Assembly (NCBI GenBank): GCA_035771175.1 | Contig: CM069600.1 | Coordinates: 4,673,729-4,737,728 of the forward strand | DNA from: Paratinospora sagittata | Lineage: Eukaryota > Streptophyta > Magnoliopsida > Ranunculales > Menispermaceae | Reading direction: 5' to 3' | Length of the DNA stretch: 64,000 nucleotides | Part shown: one piece after another, positions 38,683-50,600 of the stretch | Position numbering within the stretch: the stretch's first letter is position 1 | How the letters are laid out: every line of letters begins with the position of its first letter | Program-made: the position numbers and the translations under genes | Notes under the pieces: model-generated | The model's database searches: none | Seen by the model: only the letters and a program-made list of their open reading frames with translations | Told to the model about the DNA's origin: nothing

Positions 38683-41600
38683 ATGGTGAGGTTAACTGCC
38701 GATTTAATCTGGAAATGCTCTCATTTCTTCAACGCAGTTGGTGACCGTGAACTTGATCTTCGAGGTAACTGCTAAAACCCTAATTTCTCCTCCTTCGTAG
38801 TCTACTTCTCGTGCCAATCTGAAATACTAATAGACTTCTTCTTCTTCTTCTTCTTCTTCTTACTATTAGTACTCTTTTCTTTCTGATTTCATTTTGAATT
38901 TCGAGACGTAACTTCGTTAATGTGTGTTTCAGGAAATAAGATTGCCGTAATCGAAAACTTGGGGGCAACTGAGGTGAGTTGGCTGTCTCTTCAAAGTTTC
39001 TTCTTGCAATAGGATTGAAAAGCCCTAGGCATTGCATTGCGTGTTTTGGGGTCGAGTGCATTCCGTCGGTTGTTTATGCACACATTGTAGCGCTGATTCA
39101 AGTACTAAAGAAACTGTTATGTATTCATCTATGTAGTTATTTTGCTTGTTTATTTTTTGGCTTGCTTGATCTTGTTTCCCCCTTTCCTCTTCCTTGATAA
39201 GGCGTATTTTTTTTATCATTTTTCATTGAGTTAGATGGATCTCATTTTGTAAAAAGGATTAGACCTCTCTAGATAACCTAGTTGGAGATAGGTTTTGCTC
39301 ATGATTTGTGTCATGGGCTGAGCATCTAGGAAGGGAGTACGACAAATTGGGATTAGGCCGCAATTATCAGATCTTGGGGAAAAATATGGACTAGTAAGTA
39401 TAATATAACATTTTTTTAGTGGAGGATATTTTCAGAAGTAAGTATTTGATCAGAGACTGACTGTGGAATGGTACATCACTTTTAAAAACATGAGAATTAG
39501 TTTAAGACTTTAGGGCATAGGTTAGAGTTTGAAACTTTCTAGTTAGGTTGTGGAGTGGTGAATGTCGACAGTGGCAGTATGGGATGTCCTAATCTAGAGG
39601 ATACATAGGATGCTGTAGAAGTTAAGTTGCTTGTGAAAATATGTCATGTAAATGTTTTATGACTTATATAACTGAGTTTGGGTGGTAGAGGCAATCAAAT
39701 TCAAATCATAGTTGAGTTGTCTTGGAAACCAAAATACATGAATTCTTGTTCAAGTGTTATAGTGTACTTTGTACGTGTTTTGTATCAGGGCGCTAGGGAT
39801 GGCGTATGAGACAAAAGGTACTTGAGAGACCTTTGAGTACTGGATACCATTGCATTAGATTTGATGCATAGCCTAGTGCTAGTAAGCTAGCTAGGGGGTT
39901 TTCCTTGGGGGATTGGTTGAGGGAATGAAACCCCATTTTGGATAGTTTTGAGTTATAATCTTTGATTTTTGCTCGGACAACCTGTCTGCTTGTAAATTTA
40001 TTGTACATCATGCATAGTTAATACAATACTATTTTTGTTTCTTGTAAAAAAAAATGTTAAAAATAGTGAATTACTTGTATGTAATCCTATGCTTGTGGAT
40101 TATGTTATATCTGTTGACCTATTGAAAATATTTGATCTTATTGTTTGTTGATCATGGTTGTCTACGTTTGTGTTGGTGTTTGCAGGACCAATTTGATACT
40201 GTTGATTTGTCAGACAATGAGATTGTCAAGCTTGAAAACTTTCCATACCTAAGCCGGTTGGGTACTTTGCTTATTAACAATAATAGAATTACTCGTATTA
40301 ACCCTAATATTGGAGGTGAGGCCCAAACTATCAATGATTGATTCATTTTTATTACTTTAATTTGCTAATGAGTTTAATCTATTGCCACTTAAATGTGCAG
40401 AATACCTACCTAAACTACATACTCTAGTCCTTACAAACAATAGACTTGTTAATTTGGTGGAGGTTGATCCTCTAGCTTCCCTTCCAAAGTTGCAATTTCT
40501 TTGTCTGTTGGATAACAATATCACGAAGAAACCTAATTATCGCTTGTACGTGATCCACAAATTGAAATCCCTACGGTTGCTGGACTTTAAGAAAGTGAAG
40601 TATAAGGTGAGGGTTGTTTAGCATCAAACAAGTATTATTAAGGAGCTTTTGTTGTGTTATAGACTTGGAGGAGCCTATTTGATAGGTAAGAAAATTGTTG
40701 TTTTCTTGAGAAAATCAAAGATCTTCTAAAAAAAATAGAAAATTTGTGTGTTTGATTGCCAATAGTTTTTTGAGAATATTTTTCTCAATCCCCTTGTTTT
40801 CTCACCTAAATTTTTCCACCCATAGAGGTGAGAAAAGACAAATTTCTTGTGAGAATTTTTTAGCATTATTGACAATGTTCACGTTCATATTCAATCAAAC
40901 TTCTTATTTTCCATTCTCTTTGCATCATATGATTGTGAAAAAATATTTTCTCATACAATTATATAGCCACGAAAAAACTTTTTTAAAATTTTTTTCTTGG
41001 GAAATTATTTCTCAAGAAAATGGCATTTTCTCAAGAAAAAACTTCTTAGCTCTCAAATAGGCCTTTAGGTCCACCCAAGGTGCAATTATATCAAAGTTTA
41101 TTCAAGGACAATAGACACTAAACTTGAGGTTTTTTTTTTTTTGGTAGGGCTCCGTCTTTGTTTTTCTGTAAGCATTTATTTTGGTAGATAAAACAAAGAG
41201 TTAAATGAAAAAGATATGCAAAGAAAAGTTGATAAACTACCATTGGGACTGAAAATTCGTTTAAATGCTACTATCCTTGGTATCCTCAACATTATATTTT
41301 CCCTCCTCAATGCCTAAGGCTCAAAAAGAATTGCTAGACGGAAACAGAGAAGTCGTCACCAAAATTAGTGCCTCGATGGTGAGAACAATCACTAGAAGGT
41401 CATCTTCCAATGAAGCTTTCTTTGATTCCTTTTAAGTGAAAATGCTTGTGCCTAATGATGACAACGGAAAGAGTTCTACCCATCAAAACATTTTGGCCGA
41501 TTACTTCAACCTCTTCTTGTGATCATTGAGAAAAAGCAAGTCACCTTTTTGCAGGAAAATCATGGAACCTCACCAAGTGCTAATCTTCTTTATAATCCAA

Positions 41601-44600
41601 GTGGTCCAATATGAATGATTCAATAATATTTTCCACCAAGAAACATTTTTTAGTTGGAGATGAGATGAATTTGTTAAATTCATAGTTGTTACTTGTTAGA
41701 ATCTCAATTTGAATTGATGAATTGCATGACCCAATATGATATGAATCGAATTCTTGAACCATTATACCTGAAATTATAAGTGAATAAGCTTGAATTGATG
41801 GTAAATCATAAATGAGTCGGATCGAATTGCTAGCTAAATCATAGTTAATTGATCCAAATCGTTAATTAGATGATTTGTTGGATTACTATTTGATGTAAAT
41901 CATCGCAGAAGCAAGAACGAAAATACACAAAGATAAGCAAAAATCTATTGATTCGAATTCTTCAGAAAAATATCCGATCCCTTTCCTAATGGCAATAAGC
42001 CTTATTTATAACAAACTATCAAATAAAGTCCTAAACTGACACAAATGCCAACTATTTAACTACGTGGGTTTAAACCACCTAACGTGGGTTTAAACCACCT
42101 AACGTGGGCCCACTAACAAGACATGAAACAAAAATAGAAAACATAATAAAAATAAAGACATGTTAAACACGCTATGCATGTGTTTCATGCGTCCCTACAT
42201 CAATCCCCCTAGGATGAAAAGAGCTCGTCCTGGAGATGGAGTTCTTGTACGCAGCATAAAAATCAGCATCAAGCCTCTGAAACTTCGCCTCTGAAATCCA
42301 AGTAGTCTCAGACAAAGGACGCTCACGCCACTTGACTAAATAGCGAGTATAGGTACTATGGCGAGTAGAGAACGAAGAAACATCTTGAACACCCTCAACA
42401 CAATCAGAAGTAGAAGCAGGCACTGAGCTAGCATCGCTAGGTAGAGGTATAGGAGGAATCACGTCACCCACAAAAGGAGAAAGTTGCGCAACATTAAAAG
42501 ACCGAGAAATGCGCCACTCAGATGGAATGTCAACCTCATATGCATTATCATCATGGCAAACAACAATAGAAAAAGGGCCATAACGCCGCATCATCAACTT
42601 ATGAAGAGATGAACAGATCGTCGATGAGCATCAACATGAGCCTTATAAGAAGCGTATGATGTCTTAAGGCGACCACGAACATCCTCGTGGATAGACTTAA
42701 TCTTGGAAGTAAACTCCTCTGCAGAAGCACACATCGGGAGGGTAGGTGGAATAGGGGCCAAGTTCACAACTGTAAGAGGTGAAGTACCGGTCACAATCAT
42801 AAACGGTGATAAACCAATAGACCGGTTGACGGAGTTGTTATAAGCGAACTCTGCTTGCGTTAAAACAAACTCTCAAAACTTAGGCTTCCGCTCAATCAAG
42901 CATCGTAATAAATCTCCCAAGCTGCGATTGACGACCTCAGTCTCACCATCTGTTTGCAGGTGAAAAGCAGTAGAGAACCGTAGCTGGCACTTCAAGACCT
43001 TCCACAAAGTTTTTCAAAAGTAGCTAGTGAAGCGCACATTCTGATCAGAAGTAATACTATGAGGAATGCCATGTAAGCGAACAACTTCGCAAAAGTATAG
43101 ATGAGCAGCATGAGCGTCATCAACAGTGCGAGTGCATGGAATGAAGTGTAACACCCCGTAGTTTTAATTAAATACATACGTTGACTTACACGTATATCGA
43201 GATGTATAATTCGTGTATTTTGTACATAAGATTCAAATACACGCGTGTATGAAAATACATGCTATATTGAAGGGGTATTAGCAAATAAATGAAATTATTA
43301 AATGAATAATATAAATTGAATAAGGTGAATGGGGCTGGTTAATTACATATGTGACTTGAGTTGATTTTTAAATAATTAAATGATGTTGTGAATTGAATGA
43401 ATAATATATAGTATGATTAAATGACAATATAAAGTATAAAACAAAAATGAAAGTCATGAGAGTTGTTTTATTAAATTATGATGGGAGTTAGTTATTAAAT
43501 GAACTTGAGAGCATGAGATTAAATGAATTCATGCTCATCTTGTTCTCTTTTTAAGTTAAGGTATTGTTTGTTTTTAAAAGAGAAAACGTGAGAAAGAAGA
43601 AGAAGAAGTACAGAGAGAGAAAAAGGGCGACGGGAGGTGGAACGTGGTTTTGCGGCTAAATTAGACGTGTTGGTAAGCTATTTTCACCGTTTTTCGTTGC
43701 AAAATTGCAATTTAAGCTATTTTTGACGTTTCTATCGGTATAAATTTTGCTATAGGATGTGTTTTATCGTGTTTCCAAAAATGGGGTTTGGACCCACTTT
43801 GAGTGGAAACACGTAGAAATGATATATTATCATTCCTATAGATGTGTAGATACTAGATATGTAATTTGTTTGTGTCTATGAGTGTTATTGGCATCGGTAC
43901 AGCTGTCGGAAGCCAAATTTAATACTAGGGGCCTTTAAAACCATGTCAAACTCCGGTGAAATTTTGATTTGAAACTATAAAATTATAGAGAACTGAATTC
44001 CGGACATTTCTATACCAAAATTATGATTTTTGGGTATCGATTAATATTTTTAATATATGCTCCAAGGTCAAAATAATGCAATAAATACATATATTCATAA
44101 GCAAATGTCCGGAATTCAACATATATTTAAAAATATTAATCGATACCCAAAAATTATAATTTTGGTATCGAAATGTCCGGAATTCAGTTCTCTATAATTC
44201 TATAGTTTCAAATCGGAATTTCACCGGAGTTTGACATGGTTCTAAAGGCCCCCAATGTCAAATTTGGCTTCTGACAGCTGTACCGGTGCCAATAACACTC
44301 ATAGACACAAAAAAACCACATATATAGTATCTACACATCTAGTGATAATATATCATTTCTTCGTGTTTCCACTCAAAGTGGGTCCAAACCCCATTTTTGG
44401 AAACATGATAAAACACATCCCATAGCAAAATTTATACCGATAGAAACGTCACATATAGCTTAAATTGCAATTTTGTAACTAAAAACGGTGAAAATAGCTT
44501 ACCGGCACGTCTAATTTGGCCACAAAACCGTATTCCACCTTCCGTCGCCCTTTTTCTTTCTCTTTGTACTTTTCCTTCTTTCCACGTTTTCTCTTTTAAA

Positions 44601-47600
44601 AACAAACAATACTTTAACTTAAAAAGAGAACAAGATGTGCATGAATTCATTTAATCTCATGCTCTCAAGTTCATTTAATAACTAACTCCCATCATAATTT
44701 AATAAAGCAACTTCCATGACTTTAATTTTTGTTTTATACTTTATATTGCCATTTAATCATACTATTCATTATTCATTCAATTCACAACATCATTTAATCA
44801 TCAACTCAAGTCCCATATGTAATTAACCAGCCCCATTCACCTTATTAAATTTAAATTATTCATTTAATAATTTCATTTATTTGCTAATACCCCTTCAATA
44901 TAGCATGTATTTTCATACACGTGTGTATTTGGATCTTACGTATCAAATACACGTATTATACGTCTCGATATACGTATAAATCAACGTATGTATTTAATTA
45001 AAACTATGAGGTGTTACAAGAAGTGAGCCATCTTGGAGAATCTATCGACCACCGCAAGAATGGAGTCCATACCATGCGAGGATTGTGGAAGTCCCAATGC
45101 AAAGTCCATAGAAACATCTAGCCAAGGTCTGTCAGGAATAGGGAGTGGAATGTATAAGCCAACATTAGTTTATTTGCCCTTTGCAGTCTGACAAACATAG
45201 CATTTGGCAATAAAGCGATTGATGTCCCTACGCATAGTAGGCCAAAAATAGCGCTCACAAACAGAAACAATGGTCTTAATAACCCCAAAATGACCAGCCC
45301 TCACGGAGGGGGGAAGAAGGAATGCATAACTGCCGCCCATGAAATAAAAAACCATCCTAAAGAAGATAATCGCCAGAAGCCCCATGATGTAATAAGCAAT
45401 CATCATGAATAGGGCCAAAGTACTCATCAATGGCATATAGATCTCGTAACTCATCAAAACCAAAAAGCGAAGTGCGCAAAGTGACAAGCAAATGAGTACG
45501 CCGACTCAATGCATCTGCAACTCGATTATCCTCCCCAACTTGAAATTGTAAATGGAAGGTATAACCCTGTAAGAATGCAAACCACTTGACATGTTGATCA
45601 GAAACTTTTTGCTGTGAGTTAATATATCGAAGTGCCTCATGATTTGATTTAATGATGAACTCCTTATGTATAAGATAATGACACTAATGTTGCAAAGCCT
45701 GTACAACTGAATAGAGCTTCAGATCATAAGTGGAATAGTTCAGCTTAGCTCCATCCATCTTTTGACTAAAGAATGCTACAGGACGTCTGGGGCTGCCCTG
45801 CTTGGATGCATCACATATAACCTCAAATAGCTGTGAAAAATCTGGCAATGCTAGAATAGGAGCAGAAGTTATCATCTCCTTAATCAAATGAAAGGCAGCA
45901 TCGGCCTCGGGAGTCCACTCAAAAAGTCCCTCTTTCATACAAGAGGTGATGGGAGCTACAATGCTACTAAAATTCTGAATGAATCGTCGGTAGAAAGTAG
46001 CCAAGCCATGGAAACTCTGAACCTGTGTGAGGGTAGTGGGAGTAGGCCAATCGAGTATAGCCTGTACCTTAAAATTATCAACATGAACCTCTGGTGCAGA
46101 AATCACAAAGCCTAAGAAAACAACTGAGTCAACGAAGAAGGAGCACTTCTTGAGCTGTAGATACAACTTGGCTTCCCTCAAAACTTGTAAAATAACTTGA
46201 AGATGCCGAATATGCTCTGACTCGGAAATGCTATAGAGAAGTATGTCATCGAAATAGATGACAAACTTCCTAATATAGGGACGTAAAATCTGATTCATAA
46301 GTCTCATGAATGTAGAGGGGGCATTGGAAAGGCCAAACGGCATAACCAACCACTCATAATGGCCATCCTTCGTCTTGAAGGCTGTCTTCCATTCATCTCC
46401 TGGTCGCATGCATATCTGATGGTAGCCACTGCACAAATCGAGCTTGGAGAAGATTTTCGCTCTGTGTAAAGAATCAATCATGTCCTCCAACCTGGGAGTA
46501 GGAAAACAGTACTTCACTGTTATATTATTGATCGCTTGACTATCTACATACATGCGTCAGCTCCCATCTTTCTTGGGAGTGAGCAATGCGGGGACTGCAC
46601 ATGGAGACATGCTCTCTCGAAGTAGCCCTTTGCCCAACAGCTCTGTAACTTGTCGTTGTAGCTCAACATGTTCAGTGGGAGACATGCTATAATGTGGCAA
46701 GTTTGGAAGAAAAGCTCTTGGAACAAAGTCTATAGCATGTTGAATGTCCCGTAGTGGAGGAAGTCCAGCATCAGTCGGCTCATCACGAACATCAGAGAAT
46801 GAATCTAGTAATGACTGCAAAACAGGTGGGACAGTAGTAGGTGAAGCAACAAATGAATCAATGACTGCTAAAACCATACCAGAGTCACAACTGGCGGCAA
46901 GGAAGCTTGACTTCGAAGGAAGTGACAGTGGTGTAGGCTGGGTGCTAGATGGCTGCAAAGGAAACAATGTAACTCGCTCCCCCTTAAACATGAAGGTATA
47001 AGTGTTGCGCTCGCCATCATGCTTGCACTTCCTGTAATATTGCCACGGGCGACCCAGTAGTAAGTGACAAGCGTCCATAGGAGCTACTGAGCACCAAACT
47101 TCATCTGCATATTTGTCGATGGTGAAAGGAACTAAGCATCATTTGTCAACCTTGACTTCATTCCCCTTTTGAAGCCATTGGATTTTAAAGGGATTTGGAT
47201 GGGCTTCAACCTTCAACTTCAACTTCTCCGCCATATTTGTAGAAACAATGTTCTCACTAGAACCACTAGCAATGATCACATTGCATAGCCTACTCTGTGA
47301 CTTACACCGAGTGCCAAAAATATTATGGCGAAGCCATGCATTAGGATCATGTGGGGAAACGGGTGAGATGAGAGAACGTCTCACAATTAATGCCGAAGCA
47401 CTTGACTCGGGATACAAAGCAACACCCAAATTGTCATCATCATCATCAACAATTTGGGGTTCAGATTCCTCCATCTCACCATCGTGAGCCAAAGCAACAC
47501 GCTTCTTCTTGGGGCACTCACTGGCACGTTGACCTGGTTGGTTGCACTCAAAACAGGTTAACCTGACACCTCCATGGGTAGAAGGTTTGGCTATTGCAGG

Positions 47601-50600
47601 GGAAGGTGCACTAGAAGAGGCCCCAGTCTTCTGTTTCTGTAATTCCTCAGCTTTCAAGGCATATTTGATAGCTTGTGACATGTCATGAATCTCCTTGAAA
47701 GCTAGATCTTATTGGATGGACTGTCGCAGACCATTCAGATATCTCCCAATTCTTTGTTCAACTGTCTCAACTAACTCGGCTCTGGTGATGAGCAAAAGAA
47801 ATTCCTCTGTATACTCAGTCACACTCTGAAGACGCTGCTCCAAGTTGTGCAATCTCCTAAAAAGATCTCTCATAATCTAGAGGAATAAACTTTTTTTTCA
47901 GTTCTCGTTGCATCTTGTCCCATGTGGTGATCTTCTCTCGCCCACTAAGAAGACAACTCTGTTGCAATTCATCCCACCACACTAGAGCATAGCCTGATAA
48001 CTTGGTAGCAATGAGCTTCACACACTTAGGGTCTTTTAGGTTCTTGTAATAAAAAACCTTTTCAATTTTTTTCAGCCAATCAACAAAGCAATCAGGGTAA
48101 AGTTTGCCATCAAACTCGGGAACATCAATCTTGATATCTCCATATTGATTCTTCTCTAGGATGCGCAGAAAACGATTGAGATCAACGTTACCTACATCAT
48201 TCTAAACACGCCTTTGCCTTGTGTTGGTGTTTTGATGCTTGGGAGGGGAGGGACTAGAGGTCGGGCTATACTGTAGTCATTCCTTGCGTAACGTGGATTG
48301 AACTCCGCGCTGAGTTCGCTGAGGGGTGCAGCGCTCCGACCCAAAATTTTTCTGCGCCTCGCGATGGTGAAAACGAGGCTCTTGGCGCTCTGGATGGCCA
48401 TCTCGTACTCGCCTCTGTAGTCCCAGATGATGTACAAAATCGGGTGAAGGATCACGTTCATAATCTTTGCTATAGGCCATATTTCGATGCCAAACTGGTG
48501 CGCCTAGGTCATTGTGACGATTATATCGCAACCCTGTTCCGACCCATTCATCTACGCCCGTCGGTGTGGAACAAACCTCACGGCGAGGTTGTGGTGCAGG
48601 CGAGCGCCTGCGATGGCAACGATTCTTGCGATCCAAATTAATCGCATAAGATTGCTCTGAATCGGAATGAGACTGCATGTTTGCCGTGAGAACCTGCGGC
48701 CTTCTCGCTGTCTTGGACAACGACCGATTTGTGACGTTGTTATTGCGACAATGTCAAGTGCGAAACAACTTTTGTTAGTTGATTCATAGTTTTGGCAGTA
48801 TTAGTGATCAATTGCTCGAGTCGATCGACTCGAGGATTGACTGCGGGTCTTCCTCTCTTCTTCGGCGGCATTGTTGACAAAAAAAAAAAAACAAGATCAA
48901 CTTGTCTCTGATACCAATTTGATGTAAATCATCGCATAAGCAAGAACAAAAATACACAAAGATAACCAAAATAAATCTATTGATTCGAATTCTTCAGAAA
49001 AATATCCAATCCCTTTCCTAATGACAATAAGCGTTATTTATAACAAACTATCAAATAAAGTCCTAAATTGACACAACTTCCAACTACTTAACTATGTGTT
49101 TCAACCACCTAACGTGGGCCCACTAACAAAGACATGAAACGAAAATAGAAAACATAATAAAAATAAAAGACATGTTAAACACGTTATGCGCGTGTTTCAT
49201 GTGTCCCTGCATTACTATCCTTTTTTTATTTTTTGCTTTTTGCTATGGAGTTGGCATTGAGCTTTACCTTTTGGGTAAAGCAAGTGCTTTAGAAACAAAA
49301 ATATGCCTCTTTGAGTCAATTGACATGCTTGACTAGTGAGCTAAGTTGACAAAACTTAATTATCAACTAATCGTTCATGGAATTATTAGTTTATACTAGG
49401 AAATGTTGGCTAAGATCTTGAAGGACTCTGGAGGAAAAATCTTCACAGTCATGGGATTACAAAGGTGGAGCCATCATAGAAGGTCTATTTCATGTTTGGC
49501 TTTGTAAATTGTATATGAGGTTTACTATGGATTAGGGTGGTCTAATTTGAATAATATTACTTGATTTGTTGAAGTTTTGACTTTGCAAGAAACTAATCTA
49601 CCATCTATTAAGATAAGAGTCTAGTAGGTCATCTTGCTTTGTTTGTGGAGTTGATTATGCTTGCAAATTATAGATTGGAATTTTGTATTTCTTTGTTTAT
49701 TTATCAGAGCTCAAATCTCACGTAGAGAAATTAAAGAATTCCCAAGGTAGGGGGAGGAATGAGATGTATGTAGAGTTTGACATTTACCTAAAAATGAAAA
49801 TGATGTATTGATGATAAATTATAATCAATAAATTTTCAATATATGCTAAAATATTTTATTGATTTTGTAAGTCACTAATTTCACAATTAAGAATAAAAAT
49901 TATATAATTTTTTTTAAAGGAAACTAGATATATCATTAATATAGAATAAAAGGTTACAAGAAATGAAATGTGGATAAGGAGGACAAGATGTCCACCCCAT
50001 CACTCTAATCTCTATGCCAATCATAAAAACTATAACCTCTCAACAATTTACAATTTGCAACCCAAAAAAGAGGCAAGCAGCTGTGACCATTCCCATGTTG
50101 AGCTCAAAGGGGACTCGGAATCATCGAAAATGCGTCGATTCTTTTCCTTCCAAATGCACCAAATTATTGCAAGATTCACTAACATCCAATGCTTCTACCA
50201 ACCTGGTTGAACTTGATTCAAGAATCTGAAAACACATCCGTCCTGTGGGCTTGGCTTGGATACCGATATAAACAAGAAAGTATCAGAGCCATGCATCCCA
50301 AATCTCCCGTGCAAGTGTACTTTGAAAAGATATGAAAGATCAGATCACTAGATTGTTTGCATAGGCTACTACACCAATGGGGGGATAAATTTCTATTAGA
50401 AGGCCTTCTCTTTAGAACGTCACCAGTATTAAGCTTACCATGGACAATGACCCATCCCAAGAACTTGACCTTGGACCAGTATTAAGGCTCTTTTTTGTGT
50501 TTCTTCTTGGGTCAGTAATTGTAAGCCGTCTGGTGGGTATAAACTAGGGGAGTGGATGAACCAGTGGCAAGCTATTTTGAAATCTTTGTAAAACCCCTAT

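Larger units (their letters stand above)
41891..49214 (-). mobile_element. Chromovirus (Ty3/Gypsy) inserted antisense in U2A' intron 4
   Basis: LTRs at 41891-42202 and 48920-49214 bound gag, protease, RT, RNase H, integrase and a chromodomain, in that order on the minus strand. Flanks CTATT (41886-41890) and CTATC (49215-49219) form a 5-bp duplication with one mismatch. A 1.87-kb palindrome is nested in the integrase. The orientation opposite to the host gene is usual for intronic survivors. Confidence 0.95.

Noticed and set aside
48277..48720. 147-codon minus-strand frame as an independent gene
   Set aside because: It lies in the gag leader of the chromovirus; the frame is one of several shifted pieces of gag.
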